Below, one piece after another: positions 8,564 through 16,822 of a stretch of 64,000 nucleotides of DNA. This DNA comes from Chloroflexota bacterium (GTDB lineage: Bacteria; Chloroflexota; Anaerolineae; UBA4142; SHND01). The stretch spans positions 1-64,000 of the forward strand of contig JAKOPZ010000152.1 in the NCBI GenBank assembly GCA_029778615.1, given 5' to 3'. Each line of letters starts with the position of its first letter. Positions within the stretch are counted from its first letter, which is position 1. The notes under the pieces were generated by a model. The model searched no databases and was not told the DNA's origin. It saw nothing but the letters and a program-made list of their open reading frames with translations. Position numbers and translations under genes: made by a program.

Positions 8564-9991
8564 ATGATGCAGCAATTCATGCGCTTGAACGAAATAGACC
8601 GTTCGTGGAATTGGATTGACGACGGTGTGCTGCCGTATGCGCTGGCGGCAATGCGCGCGGTCTGGCTCTGGCTCGGGCTCAAACTGTGGGCGCATTTGTT
8701 TCTCCCGCCGCGCAGTGAACTTGTGCCGCTGCCCATCATGTTTGGTTTGTTGGCGCTCAGTACCTTTTTTACACAGTTGGCAATCTTTCGTTTGCGCGAT
8801 GCGCGCGGCACGTGGCTCGTCGTTGGCGGCGGCGTGTTTGCCGCTGTCCTCACCCTGTACGTGTCATTTGGCGCCAGCCCGTTTCAAGATTTCGGCGCGT
8901 TGTTTATCACCATCGTACTCATCGCTTGGTGTTGGCGTTGGGGCATCCTCGCGGGACGCGAACCGATTCGGTATGACACGTACGCGCGCAATTTTTTGTA
9001 TGGGGTGATTGCGATTGCGCTCGTGGTGTTTGGCGCGCTGCTCGCGCACACACTGGCGCCCGCCGAATTGATTTTTCCGATTCTGGCATTTTTTGCGCTG
9101 GGACTCGGCATTCTCGCGCTCGCCAGTCTGCGCGACGCACAGCAATACGAACGCGCGACATTCGGGCAGTCGTTTCGGCTAAATCGTTTTTGGCTCGGCA
9201 CGGTTGCGCTCGTCGTTTTTGCGCTAGTGCTAATCGGGTTTATCGTCGGCGGATTTTTTGTGCCCGCATGGGCAGCGCGCGTCGTGGACGCTTTTGTATT
9301 CGTTTGGCGCGCCGTGACGGGAGTCCTGCTGATTGTTGTGTATATCGTCGCGCTGGTCTTTTTTGGAATCCTCGATGTGCTTGGGCGCGTGATTCACTTG
9401 ACGCCCAATCAAGGCGAACCGATGCAAATTCCCGAGCCGCCGCGCCTCGATGAAATTTTCAAAAATCAAGACGCGGCGACATCAACCCTGCCGCCCGAAT
9501 TAGTCCTCCTCGCACAAATTCTTGCGGTGGTGCTGCTCGCGCTCGCGCTCGCCATAATTTTTGCCATCGCGTTTCGCCGCTGGCGCGAATACGCGACGGA
9601 GGACGCCGACGAGACGCGCGAATCGGTCTTTTCGTTCGACTTGCTTCAAGCACAATTGCGGAATTTGTTTCGGGGCAAGACCCAAGCGCAAAATGCCACC
9701 GCGCCGTTTGCGGAAATTCGCGGTGACGACGCGCGGGCGCAGATTCGTCGCGTCTATCAAGAGTTGCTCGCATGGGCAGCACAGCGCGGCGTGACACGCT
9801 CAGCGGGACAAACGCCGCGCGAGTTTGAACGCGCGCTCGCCGCGCAATTTGAAACGCGCGCCGAACAACTCGCGCTCATCACCGACGAGTATGTGAACGC
9901 GCGTTATAGTAGCGAACCAATTCGCGCACAAAACGCCGAACGCGTCTTGCGTGCATGGCAAGAATTTACTGTGACGGCGAATGAAAAATAA
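8564..9991 (+). CDS. Polytopic membrane protein with C-terminal DUF4129 domain
   Basis: A 475-residue protein with about seven hydrophobic helices in the first 270 residues, a further helix near 310-330, and a cytoplasmic C-terminus of DUF4129 type (about 385-465: IRRVYQELLAWAAQRG, then TPREFERAL and a terminal helix). In MoxR operons DUF4129 is usually fused to, or follows, a transglutaminase-like core. Here no transglutaminase triad is visible, so only the membrane scaffold and the tail are present. It is the last gene of the riboswitch-1 operon. It is inferred to act with the MoxR and DUF58 proteins at the membrane. Confidence 0.75.
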   Translation: MMQQFMRLNEIDRSWNWIDDGVLPYALAAMRAVWLWLGLKLWAHLFLPPRSELVPLPIMFGLLALSTFFTQLAIFRLRDARGTWLVVGGGVFAAVLTLYVSFGASPFQDFGALFITIVLIAWCWRWGILAGREPIRYDTYARNFLYGVIAIALVVFGALLAHTLAPAELIFPILAFFALGLGILALASLRDAQQYERATFGQSFRLNRFWLGTVALVVFALVLIGFIVGGFFVPAWAARVVDAFVFVWRAVTGVLLIVVYIVALVFFGILDVLGRVIHLTPNQGEPMQIPEPPRLDEIFKNQDAATSTLPPELVLLAQILAVVLLALALAIIFAIAFRRWREYATEDADETRESVFSFDLLQAQLRNLFRGKTQAQNATAPFAEIRGDDARAQIRRVYQELLAWAAQRGVTRSAGQTPREFERALAAQFETRAEQLALITDEYVNARYSSEPIRAQNAERVLRAWQEFTVTANEK

Positions 9992-10011
9992 TACGGGCGA
10001 ATGAATTCGCC

Positions 10012-10174
10012 GCAACGCATCGCGAATTCGACCTCCGTCGAATTGTTGGCTTTCCGTCAACGAAGGTTGACGTGCGGTCAGTTGCTGCGATTAGCAACGC
10101 ATCGCGAATTCGACCTCTATCGAATTGTTGGCTTTCCGTCAACGAAGGTTGACGTGCGGTCAGTTGCTGCGATT
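10012..10174. repeat. Two tandem copies of a structured 82-bp repeat
   Basis: Copies lie at 10012-10092 and 10094-10174. Each is closed by GCAAC/GTTGC and contains two hairpins: AATTCGA-loop-TCGAATT, and CGTCAAC-GAAG-GTTGACG. The copies differ only in the first loop (CCTCCG versus CCTCTA), so the stems are conserved. An extra hairpin GGCGAAT/ATTCGCC precedes the array and ATTGCATTT/AAAATGCAAT follows it. I see no gene in 9992-10382. Possible readings are a small RNA, a DNA-binding array or a transposon remnant. Confidence 0.75.
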
Positions 10175-10194
10175 TCCAATCGCCCGCATTGCAT

Positions 10195-10222
10195 TTGACC
10201 TAAAATGCAATGAGAGTAAAAT
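10195..10222 (+). promoter_or_regulatory. Candidate promoter for ABC transporter operon
   Basis: TTGACC (10195-10200) and TAAAAT (10217-10222) are separated by 16 bases. This would start a leader of about 155 bases before the permease gene. Confidence 0.45.
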
Positions 10223-10311
10223 CGCAAAAGTTTTTGAATGCCTATGTTAGCGGAAGCCAATTTATCTGAACCTGATAGTCCTATCCCGCAGCGCGCGGAT
10301 TTGCGCGCGTG

Positions 10312-10386
10312 GTCTCGTTTCCCCAGCTAGTTTTTCCTGATGCACGAGACTGCGCGCGCTGCGCGTGTCTCGAGGAGGTCTCGTGC
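10312..10386 (+). promoter_or_regulatory. Candidate RNA toggle over the permease start codon
   Basis: A single ACGAGAC arm (10342-10350, longer form GCACGAGAC) can pair with three downstream or upstream copies of its complement: GTCTCGT at 10312-10318, GTCTCG at 10367-10372, and GTCTCGTGC at 10378-10386. The last pairing covers the GTG start codon and traps the GAGGAGGT ribosome site in the loop. The middle one leaves both free. Mutually exclusive pairings of this kind suggest translational control. No known riboswitch class was recognised. Confidence 0.45.
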
Positions 10387-12104
10387 GTCGTCGAATTTTC
10401 ACTCCCTCTGTCATTCCGGGTCCTGTCTTTAACGCGGCGGACGCGCTGATTATCGCCGGCGTCGTCGCACTGCTTGCGTTTGGCATTTTCCTCGCGCTCG
10501 ATGCGCCGCGCAATGTCAGCGGTCCCGACATTCAACTCACGCCGTTTTATTTGCCGTGGTACGCCACCTATTCGCTAACGCGCATGTTGGCAGCGTATCT
10601 GCTCTCGCTCAGTTTTACTCTTGTCATTGCGTATGCGGCAGCCCGCAATCCTGCGGCGGAAAAAATTATTCTCCCCATTCTAGACATTCTCCAATCGGTC
10701 CCGATTCTTTCGTTTCTGCCCGTCGTCGTTTTGTCCCTCACCGCGATTTTGCCTCAAGCCGTCGCCTTGGAACTTGGCGCGGTGGTTTTGATTTTTACCA
10801 GTCAAGTGTGGAACATGACGTTCAGTTTTTATCAGGCGCTCAAGACCACTCCGACGGATTTGGGCGAAGCGTCGAGCATTTTTCGTCTCAATCCCTGGAT
10901 GCGTTTTCGAACGATGGAATTGCCGTTCGGTGGAATTCCGCTCGTGTGGAACAGCATGATGAGTTGGGCGGGCGGCTGGTTTTTTTTGATGGCAGCCGAA
11001 ACATTCACTGTCGGCGAGCGCGATTTTCGACTCGCCGGTTTGGGTTCGTATTTGCAAGCGGCGGCAGATGGCGCGGACGTGCGCGCAATTTTGTGGGGTC
11101 TCGCCGCGCTCGTGGGGACAATTATTGTGCTGGACCAATTCGTTTGGCGTCCACTGCTCGCGTGGGCAGACCGCTTCAAAGTGGAAATGGTGGAAGCGGA
11201 CGAACCGCCCACGTCATGGTTTTATGATGTATGGCAGCGTTCACGCCTTGCGACATGGTGGAGCATGCGCGTGCGGCGTCCTTTTTCGGAATGGCTCGAT
11301 GCGCGTATCGCGCGGCGTTTCCAAGCGCAAAATGTAAACGTGATGACCTCCGCGAGGGTTTCGCGCGTTGTGCGAATTATTTTGCTCCTGCTGCTCGCGG
11401 GAATTTTATTGTGGGGCGCTTACAGCGCGTTTGTGTTGTTGGCGCGCGTTTCATTGGACGAATGGGGTGCGATTGCGTTGGGCGCGGGCGCGTCGTTTTT
11501 GCGCGTACTCGTCGCGCTCACCATCGCGCTCGCGTGGACGTTACCTGTCGGCGTGGCGATAGGAATGAATCCGCGTCTCGCGCGGGTATTGCAGCCGATT
11601 GTCCAAGTGACAGCGGCGATTCCCGCTACCGCGCTCTTTCCAATCATCGTCTTGCTCTTTATTCAATTCACGGGTGGTTTGAATGTTGCCGCGATTTTGT
11701 TGATGTTGTTGGGAACGCAGTGGTATTTGTTGTTCAACATCATTGCGGGCGCGGCGGCGATTCCGCGCGATTTGGTGTACACGACCCAAACGCTTGGACT
11801 GCGCGGGTGGCGGCGTTGGCACACGATGATTCTGCCCGCGCTTTTTCCGTACTTGATTACGGGCATGATTACGGCGGCGGGCGGCAGTTGGAACGCCACC
11901 ATCGTCGCGGAATACGTGACGTTTGGCGGTAAAACGTATTTTGCAACGGGTTTGGGCGCGGAAATCGCGCGTGCGACGGCAACAGGAAATTATCCCGTAC
12001 TGCTCGCGGCGACGTTGACGATGATTGCGATTGTCGTCGCGTTCAATCGTTTTTTCTGGCGGCGGCTCTATCGCGTCGCCGAAGAACGCTATCGGATGGA
12101 TTGA
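10383..12104 (+). CDS. ABC transporter permease, two fused NitT/TauT-type domains
   Basis: A 573-residue inner-membrane permease made of two successive binding-protein-dependent permease domains (about 60-260 and 330-560). Each has around six helices and an EAA-type loop (for example DLGEASSIFRLNPW and YTTQTLGLRGWRRW). The type is that of nitrate/sulfonate/bicarbonate importers, but normally one such domain is encoded per gene, so this is a fused dimer. It starts at GTG 10383, directly after a strong GAGGAGGT. The GTG at 10365 would put that ribosome site inside the gene. The ATPase follows at 12201. No substrate-binding protein is visible nearby, so the substrate and even the direction are open. 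Confidence 0.88.
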   Translation: MRRRIFTPSVIPGPVFNAADALIIAGVVALLAFGIFLALDAPRNVSGPDIQLTPFYLPWYATYSLTRMLAAYLLSLSFTLVIAYAAARNPAAEKIILPILDILQSVPILSFLPVVVLSLTAILPQAVALELGAVVLIFTSQVWNMTFSFYQALKTTPTDLGEASSIFRLNPWMRFRTMELPFGGIPLVWNSMMSWAGGWFFLMAAETFTVGERDFRLAGLGSYLQAAADGADVRAILWGLAALVGTIIVLDQFVWRPLLAWADRFKVEMVEADEPPTSWFYDVWQRSRLATWWSMRVRRPFSEWLDARIARRFQAQNVNVMTSARVSRVVRIILLLLLAGILLWGAYSAFVLLARVSLDEWGAIALGAGASFLRVLVALTIALAWTLPVGVAIGMNPRLARVLQPIVQVTAAIPATALFPIIVLLFIQFTGGLNVAAILLMLLGTQWYLLFNIIAGAAAIPRDLVYTTQTLGLRGWRRWHTMILPALFPYLITGMITAAGGSWNATIVAEYVTFGGKTYFATGLGAEIARATATGNYPVLLAATLTMIAIVVAFNRFFWRRLYRVAEERYRMD

Positions 12105-12111
12105 AGGGATT

Positions 12112-12196
12112 TTTGATTTGTGATTTTGGATTTATGATTGCGCGCGCATGACGATTAAAATCGTCACTACGGTACCAAAATCATAAATTGATTTGC
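12112..12196. repeat. Low-complexity palindrome between permease and ATPase genes
   Basis: The left half has GATTTGTGATTTTGGATTTATGATT. The right half has its approximate complement, CCAAAATCATAAATTGATTTG. Between them sits ACGATTAAAATCGT followed by CACTACGG, which resembles the element at 15219-15280. It belongs to the word-repeat palindrome family. Confidence 0.6.
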
Positions 12197-12200
12197 GAAT

Positions 12201-13550
12201 ATGAACACAAACAACCACAATCACAACGTTCTCGTGGAACTCAAGGGCATTGGAAAATTTTATGGACGCGGACAGAGACAAATTCGCGCGGTGGAAAATG
12301 TGAATTTCAAAATTCACGACGGCGAATTTGTCGCGCTGCTGGGACCATCGGGCTGCGGCAAATCTACGCTGCTGCGAATGATTACGGGTTTAATGCCGCC
12401 GAGCGCGGGCGAGGTCTTGTATCGCGGCGAACCACTGCGCGGCGTGAATGAACACGCGACGATTGTGTTTCAAAGTTTTGCGCTGTTTCCATGGCTCACG
12501 GTGCAAGCGAATGTGGAAGTGGCATTGCAAGCGCGCGGCGTCGCGTCCGATGAACGCCGCGCGCGCGCATTGAAATTGATTGACCTCGTGGGCTTGGACG
12601 GTTTCGAGTCCGCGTATCCGCGCGAACTTTCGGGCGGGATGCGCCAAAAGGTTGGCTTTGCGCGCGCGCTCGCGGTGGAACCTGAACTGTTGTGTTTGGA
12701 TGAGCCGTTCAGCGCGCTCGACGTACTTTCGGCGGAATCGTTGCGCGGCGAGTTGATGGAATTGTGGACGAGCCGCGCGCTGCCCACGCGCGCGATTTTG
12801 CTCGTGAGTCACAATATCGAAGAAGCGGTGATGATGGCAGACCGCATTATTGTGATGGACAAGGACCCCGGGCGCGTGGTGACAGAGATTCAAGTCGCGC
12901 TGCCGCAGCCGCGCCATCGCAAAGATTTGCATTTTCTGGCGATGGTGGACCGCGTGTACGCGTCGGTCGCGGGGGAAACGCCGCGCGAACCAACCGCGTT
13001 GATGGGCACCGCGCCGGATGAACCGGGCAAAACCGAGATGCTGCCCCACGCGCCCATCAATGCCATTGCGGGGTTGGTCGAGTATCTGGCGGAAGAAGGC
13101 AAACGCGCCGATTTGTATTTTGTCGGCGAAAAGTTGGGAACAGAGTTGGACGAATTTTTGCCGGCAGTGGAAGCAACCGAGTTGTTGGGCATGGCAACTT
13201 TGCAGGGCGGCGATATTGAGCTCACGCCACTAGGCGAAACGTTCGCGGCGACGACCATTCTCGCGCGCAAGGAAATTTTCGCGCAGCGGATTCGTTCGCT
13301 GCCGATATTTCAATGGATTGTGGATGAATTGCAGCACGCGCCGGAACATCGTCTGCCGCAAGAATTTTTCTTGAAGGTCCTGGAAAGCGATTTCACTTCC
13401 GAAGAGGCAGAGCGACAGCTGGACATTGCCATTAATTGGGGACGTTACGCCGAAGTGTTTGAATTCGACGATGACCGCGACGAATTGTATTTGCCCGCGA
13501 ATGGTTTGACACTTGTCGGTGTCGGTGATACGATTTCGAGCAGAAAATAA
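12201..13550 (+). CDS. ABC transporter ATPase with C-terminal AAA-associated domain
   Basis: A 449-residue protein that energises the permease encoded upstream. Residues 1-260 are a complete ABC ATPase: Walker A GPSGCGKST (48-56), Q-loop, signature LSGGMRQKV, Walker B LLCLDEPFSALD and H-loop VSHNIEE. Residues about 290-445 form the AAA-associated C-terminal domain found on some NitT/TauT-type ATPases (motifs GLVEYLAEEG, DELxxAxEAxELLG, a late EEAERQLDIAINWGRYAEVF). That domain may sense a ligand. A fluoride riboswitch begins 5 bases after the stop codon, and a strong promoter lies inside the last 45 bases of the gene. Confidence 0.92.
   Translation: MNTNNHNHNVLVELKGIGKFYGRGQRQIRAVENVNFKIHDGEFVALLGPSGCGKSTLLRMITGLMPPSAGEVLYRGEPLRGVNEHATIVFQSFALFPWLTVQANVEVALQARGVASDERRARALKLIDLVGLDGFESAYPRELSGGMRQKVGFARALAVEPELLCLDEPFSALDVLSAESLRGELMELWTSRALPTRAILLVSHNIEEAVMMADRIIVMDKDPGRVVTEIQVALPQPRHRKDLHFLAMVDRVYASVAGETPREPTALMGTAPDEPGKTEMLPHAPINAIAGLVEYLAEEGKRADLYFVGEKLGTELDEFLPAVEATELLGMATLQGGDIELTPLGETFAATTILARKEIFAQRIRSLPIFQWIVDELQHAPEHRLPQEFFLKVLESDFTSEEAERQLDIAINWGRYAEVFEFDDDRDELYLPANGLTLVGVGDTISSRK
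13506..13534 (+). promoter_or_regulatory. Promoter for fluoride riboswitch 2 operon
   Basis: TTGACA (13506-13511) and TACGAT (13529-13534) are separated by exactly 17 bases. Both lie inside the end of the ABC ATPase gene. Transcription would start near 13541, just before the aptamer, so the downstream operon has its own fluoride-controlled transcript. Confidence 0.8.
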
Positions 13551-13642
13551 AATATGGCGATGAGGTTCGCCTGTCTTGAACAAATGGTCATCCGACCTAA
13601 TGACCTCTACCATACGCAGCGTGCAGTGGTAGAGGTTTTTTG
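13551..13642 (+). promoter_or_regulatory. Fluoride riboswitch (crcB RNA motif) 2 with terminator
   Basis: A compact canonical fluoride aptamer. P1 is GGCG/CGCC (13556 onward) around the loop ATGAGGTT. P2 is GGTC/GACC, followed by TAATGACCTCTACC (to 13611). The pseudoknot pairs loop GAGGT with ACCTC, a compensatory change relative to GAGGC/GCCTC of riboswitch 1. ACCTCTACCA then re-pairs with TGGTAGAGGT as a terminator followed by TTTTTT (13603-13641). Fluoride binding should prevent termination. It controls the operon that starts with the MutS-like gene at 13670. Confidence 0.95.
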
Positions 13643-13669
13643 TTGCCGAGTCCGGCTGAGGAAATTCCG

Positions 13670-15202
13670 ATGTTGTTTTCGAGTATGCTTTTTGAACAAC
13701 CGCAAACAGAACTCGATCGCGCAACGGTTGAGCAGCCCGAATGTTTTGGCGACCTCAACCTCGACCAAATTGTTGATGCGGTGACGGCGGGCAAACAAGA
13801 ATACAACTTGAAACCATTTTTCTACATGCCGCTGCATGATGTGGAGGCAGTCCACTATCGGCATGAAATTTTTCGCGCATTGGAAAATTCCGCGTTGTTG
13901 GAAACGATTCAAAAATTTGCCAAAGCCATACGGGCAATACGCGAACATTTGGAACAAGCGGCGAAACTCTATTACAAGGGACAAAAAGAAAAATGGTTTT
14001 TGGACGCGGTGCAAATCTATTGTGATGCGGTGAAACAACTTGCAGACGATTTATCGCAATTCGATTTGTGCGCGCGCGGCTTGTTGGCGTTCCGCGAATT
14101 TTTGACGAACTATGTCAACACCGATTCTTTTCGCGCGCTGCATGAGGAAGCAAAGCAGTTGGGCGCGGATTTGGCAACGATTCGTTACACCATTCACATC
14201 AAAGGCAATCGCGTCCAAGTCCGCAAATACGAGGAGGAGACCGATTACAGCGCAGAGGTCGAAGAGACGTTTGCGAAATTCAAACAGGGCGCGGTCAAAG
14301 ATTACCGCGCGAAATTTCCGAATTGGCAAGAAATGAATCACGTCGAGGCGCAAGTGCTGACGGGCGTCGCGCAAATGCATCCCGAAATTTTTTCGCGCCT
14401 CGCCAATTTTTACGCGCAGCGGCAAAATTTTTTGGATGAAACGATTGGCGCGTTCGACCGCGAAATCCAATTTTATCTCGCGTATCTCGAACACCGCGCG
14501 CGGCTCCAACGCGCGGGCTTGGTCTTTTGCTATCCCCGCGTGTCCGCACAGGATAAACACGTTTGCGCGGACAAAGCATTTGACCTCGCACTGGCGGACA
14601 AGTTGGTGAGCAAAGATACGCCGATTGTTTGTAACGATTTTTTCCTCAAGGATACAGAGCGCATTTTGATTGTCACGGGTCCGAATCAAGGCGGCAAGAC
14701 GACGTTTGCGCGCATGTTTGGGCAACTGCATTATTTGGCGAGTTTGGGTTGTCCTGTGCCGGGCAGTGACGCGCAGCTGTTTTTGTTTGACCAATTGCTG
14801 ACGCATTTTGAACGCGAAGAGAATATCGAAAATCTGCGCGGCAAATTAGAAGACGATTTGTTTCGCGTTCACGCCCTCTTGGAACAAGCCACGCCAAACA
14901 GCATTTTCATCCTCAACGAAATTTTCAACTCGACGACACTGCAAGACGAAATTTTTCTAAGCCAAGAAATTTTGCAAAAAATCAGCGCGCTCGACGCGCT
15001 GTGCGTGTGCGTGACATTCCTCGACGAGTTGGCGGCGTTGAGCGAAAAAACCGTGAGCATGGTGGCAACCGTGATGCCCGAAAATCCAACCGAGCGCACG
15101 TTCAAGGTGGAGCGCAAGCGCGCGGACGGATTGGCGTATGCGTTATCGCTCGCGGAAAAATACCAGTTGACGTTTGATGATTTGCGGGAGCGATTGCCAT
15201 AG
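13670..15202 (+). CDS. MutS-like ATPase 1 (no mismatch-recognition domain)
   Basis: A 510-residue protein whose C-terminal third is a MutS-family ABC-type ATPase: Walker A GPNQGGKTT (337-345), Walker B IFILNEIF, and a following loop with EIFLSQEIL. Upstream lies a long helical core (about 30-320) resembling the MutS lever/clamp. The N-terminal mismatch-recognition and connector domains of true MutS (about 800-900 residues) are absent. It starts at ATG 13670 behind TGAGGAAA; the TTG at 13640 lies inside the terminator. First gene of the fluoride operon. MutS-like genes are among those reported downstream of the crcB motif, but the role in fluoride tolerance is unknown. Confidence 0.88.
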   Translation: MLFSSMLFEQPQTELDRATVEQPECFGDLNLDQIVDAVTAGKQEYNLKPFFYMPLHDVEAVHYRHEIFRALENSALLETIQKFAKAIRAIREHLEQAAKLYYKGQKEKWFLDAVQIYCDAVKQLADDLSQFDLCARGLLAFREFLTNYVNTDSFRALHEEAKQLGADLATIRYTIHIKGNRVQVRKYEEETDYSAEVEETFAKFKQGAVKDYRAKFPNWQEMNHVEAQVLTGVAQMHPEIFSRLANFYAQRQNFLDETIGAFDREIQFYLAYLEHRARLQRAGLVFCYPRVSAQDKHVCADKAFDLALADKLVSKDTPIVCNDFFLKDTERILIVTGPNQGGKTTFARMFGQLHYLASLGCPVPGSDAQLFLFDQLLTHFEREENIENLRGKLEDDLFRVHALLEQATPNSIFILNEIFNSTTLQDEIFLSQEILQKISALDALCVCVTFLDELAALSEKTVSMVATVMPENPTERTFKVERKRADGLAYALSLAEKYQLTFDDLRERLP

Positions 15203-15218
15203 GAACAATTCAACCCGT

Positions 15219-15280
15219 AGTAACGATTTCAATCGTTCCACGCGCGAGCCGTGCGCGGGACGAATGAATTCGTCACTACG
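15219..15280. repeat. Imperfect palindrome between the MutS-like genes
   Basis: GTAGTAACGATTTCAATCGT on the left is mirrored by ACGAATGAATTCGTCACTAC on the right, around a centre of CCACGCGCGAGCCGTGCGCGGG. A short relative lies at 12146-12172. There is no T-run, so it is probably a dispersed element and not a terminator. Confidence 0.6.
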
Positions 15281-15289
15281 CCATGATAG

Positions 15290-16822
15290 ATGAAAGTTTT
15301 TTTGATGCACCGCGCGCGCGATTTTGATTTGAACGCGCCGCTGCCGACCAATGCCCAGGACCTGATTCAAGATTTGGAACTGGACACGCTGTTTCAAGCC
15401 ATGGCGGGCGAGGACGAATTTTTGCTCGGCGTTGCCCGACAAGCTGTGTTGTCGGGATTCGATAATGACCTTGACACGCTGCGCTATCGCCAGAAAGTTC
15501 TCAAGGATTGCTTGAACCACGCGGCGCTTGTGCGCGAAATGTACGAGATTGCTGTGCAAGCCATCGAACGCGAGCGCAAAAATTATTGGGGCATCACGAG
15601 CAACTATCCGCCTTCGACTCTGCATCGCGGGCGCGAAGTGATGCAAATGTTTGTCGAGATGCTCAAGAAATTGCGCGCCATCGCCGACGCGCACGCCGCG
15701 CAGTTTCAGTCGGACGGCTTTACGACGTTATTTGCGATGCTCCAGCGCGAACTGACGGATGAGTATTTCGCGCGCGTGCAAACGCATTTGCGCGCGTTGA
15801 AATTTGACGACGGCGTTCTCATTAGCGCGCAGTTGGGCAACGGAAACAAGGGCGTCAATTATGTTTTGCGGAAACCGCATAACAGCGACCAAAGTTTTTT
15901 CGAGCGCGTGTTTGCGTCCAAGCCGCCCGCGTATACGTTTTACATTGCCGACCGCGATGAGAGCGGCGCGCGCGCGCTCGCGGAATTGGAAGGGCAGGGC
16001 ATCAATCTCGCCGCCAACGCGCTCGCGCAATCGGATGACCATATTCTTGCGTTTTTTAAAATGCTGCGCGTCGAGTTGGGTTTTTATGTGGGCTGCTTGA
16101 ATTTACACGCGCGGCTTGCCGAAATAGGCGAACCGATTTGTTTTCCGATTGTCAGCGCGGCGCCGGAGCGAAAACATTCGTTTCAAGAACTGTACGATGT
16201 GTGTTTGGCGTTGAACATGGAGCAGCATGTTGTCGGGAATGATGTGAATGCGGACGCCAAGAATCTGGTCATCATCACGGGCGCGAATCAAGGCGGCAAG
16301 TCCACCTTTTTGCGCAGCATCGGTCTCGCGCAATTGATGATGCAGGGCGGCATGTTTGTTCCCGCCGAAACGTTTTCCGCGAATGTGTGCGACGCGCTGT
16401 TCACGCATTACAAACGCGAAGAGGATGCGAGTATGGCGAGCGGCAAATTCGACGAAGAACTCAAGCGCATGAGCGAAATCGTCGAACATCTCGCGCCCAA
16501 TTGTATGGTGTTGTTTAATGAATCCTTTGCCGCGACGAATGAACGCGAAGGTTCCGAAATCGCGCGGCAAATTGTTTCGGCGCTGCTGGAACGCGGCATC
16601 AAGATTTTTTACGTGACGCATCTGTACGAATTCGCGCGCAGTATGTTTGATAAACACTTGTCCGACGCGTTGTTTTTGCGCGCCGAGCGTCACACGGACG
16701 GTACCCGCACGTTCAAGTTAATGGAAGGCAAGCCGTTACAAACAAGTTTCGGCAAAGATTTGTACGAGAGAATTTTTGGAGGAGAAAATCCAATAGCGGT
16801 GGAGACAAATGGCAGAGAGTGA
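15290..16822 (+). CDS. MutS-like ATPase 2 (paralogue of the preceding gene)
   Basis: Exactly the same length as its upstream neighbour, 510 residues. It has a helical core (about 25-310) and a MutS-type ATPase at the C-terminus: Walker A TGANQGGKST (330-339), Walker B CMVLFNESFAATNEREG, and a late FYVTHLYEFA motif. As in the neighbour, the DNA-mismatch domains are missing. MutS ATPases work as dimers, so the two proteins could form a heterodimer (inference). The start is ATG 15290, with no clear ribosome site. The last 14 bases overlap the next gene, which indicates one transcript. Confidence 0.87.
   Translation: MKVFLMHRARDFDLNAPLPTNAQDLIQDLELDTLFQAMAGEDEFLLGVARQAVLSGFDNDLDTLRYRQKVLKDCLNHAALVREMYEIAVQAIERERKNYWGITSNYPPSTLHRGREVMQMFVEMLKKLRAIADAHAAQFQSDGFTTLFAMLQRELTDEYFARVQTHLRALKFDDGVLISAQLGNGNKGVNYVLRKPHNSDQSFFERVFASKPPAYTFYIADRDESGARALAELEGQGINLAANALAQSDDHILAFFKMLRVELGFYVGCLNLHARLAEIGEPICFPIVSAAPERKHSFQELYDVCLALNMEQHVVGNDVNADAKNLVIITGANQGGKSTFLRSIGLAQLMMQGGMFVPAETFSANVCDALFTHYKREEDASMASGKFDEELKRMSEIVEHLAPNCMVLFNESFAATNEREGSEIARQIVSALLERGIKIFYVTHLYEFARSMFDKHLSDALFLRAERHTDGTRTFKLMEGKPLQTSFGKDLYERIFGGENPIAVETNGRE

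Noticed and set aside
10230-10382. Known riboswitch (guanidine or manganese class) before the ABC permease
   Set aside because: Consensus blocks of these classes are not present; only competing hairpins are seen, so I report an unclassified leader.
10365-10382. GTG at 10365 as start of the permease
   Set aside because: It would place the strong GAGGAGGT ribosome site inside the gene; GTG 10383 follows that site directly.
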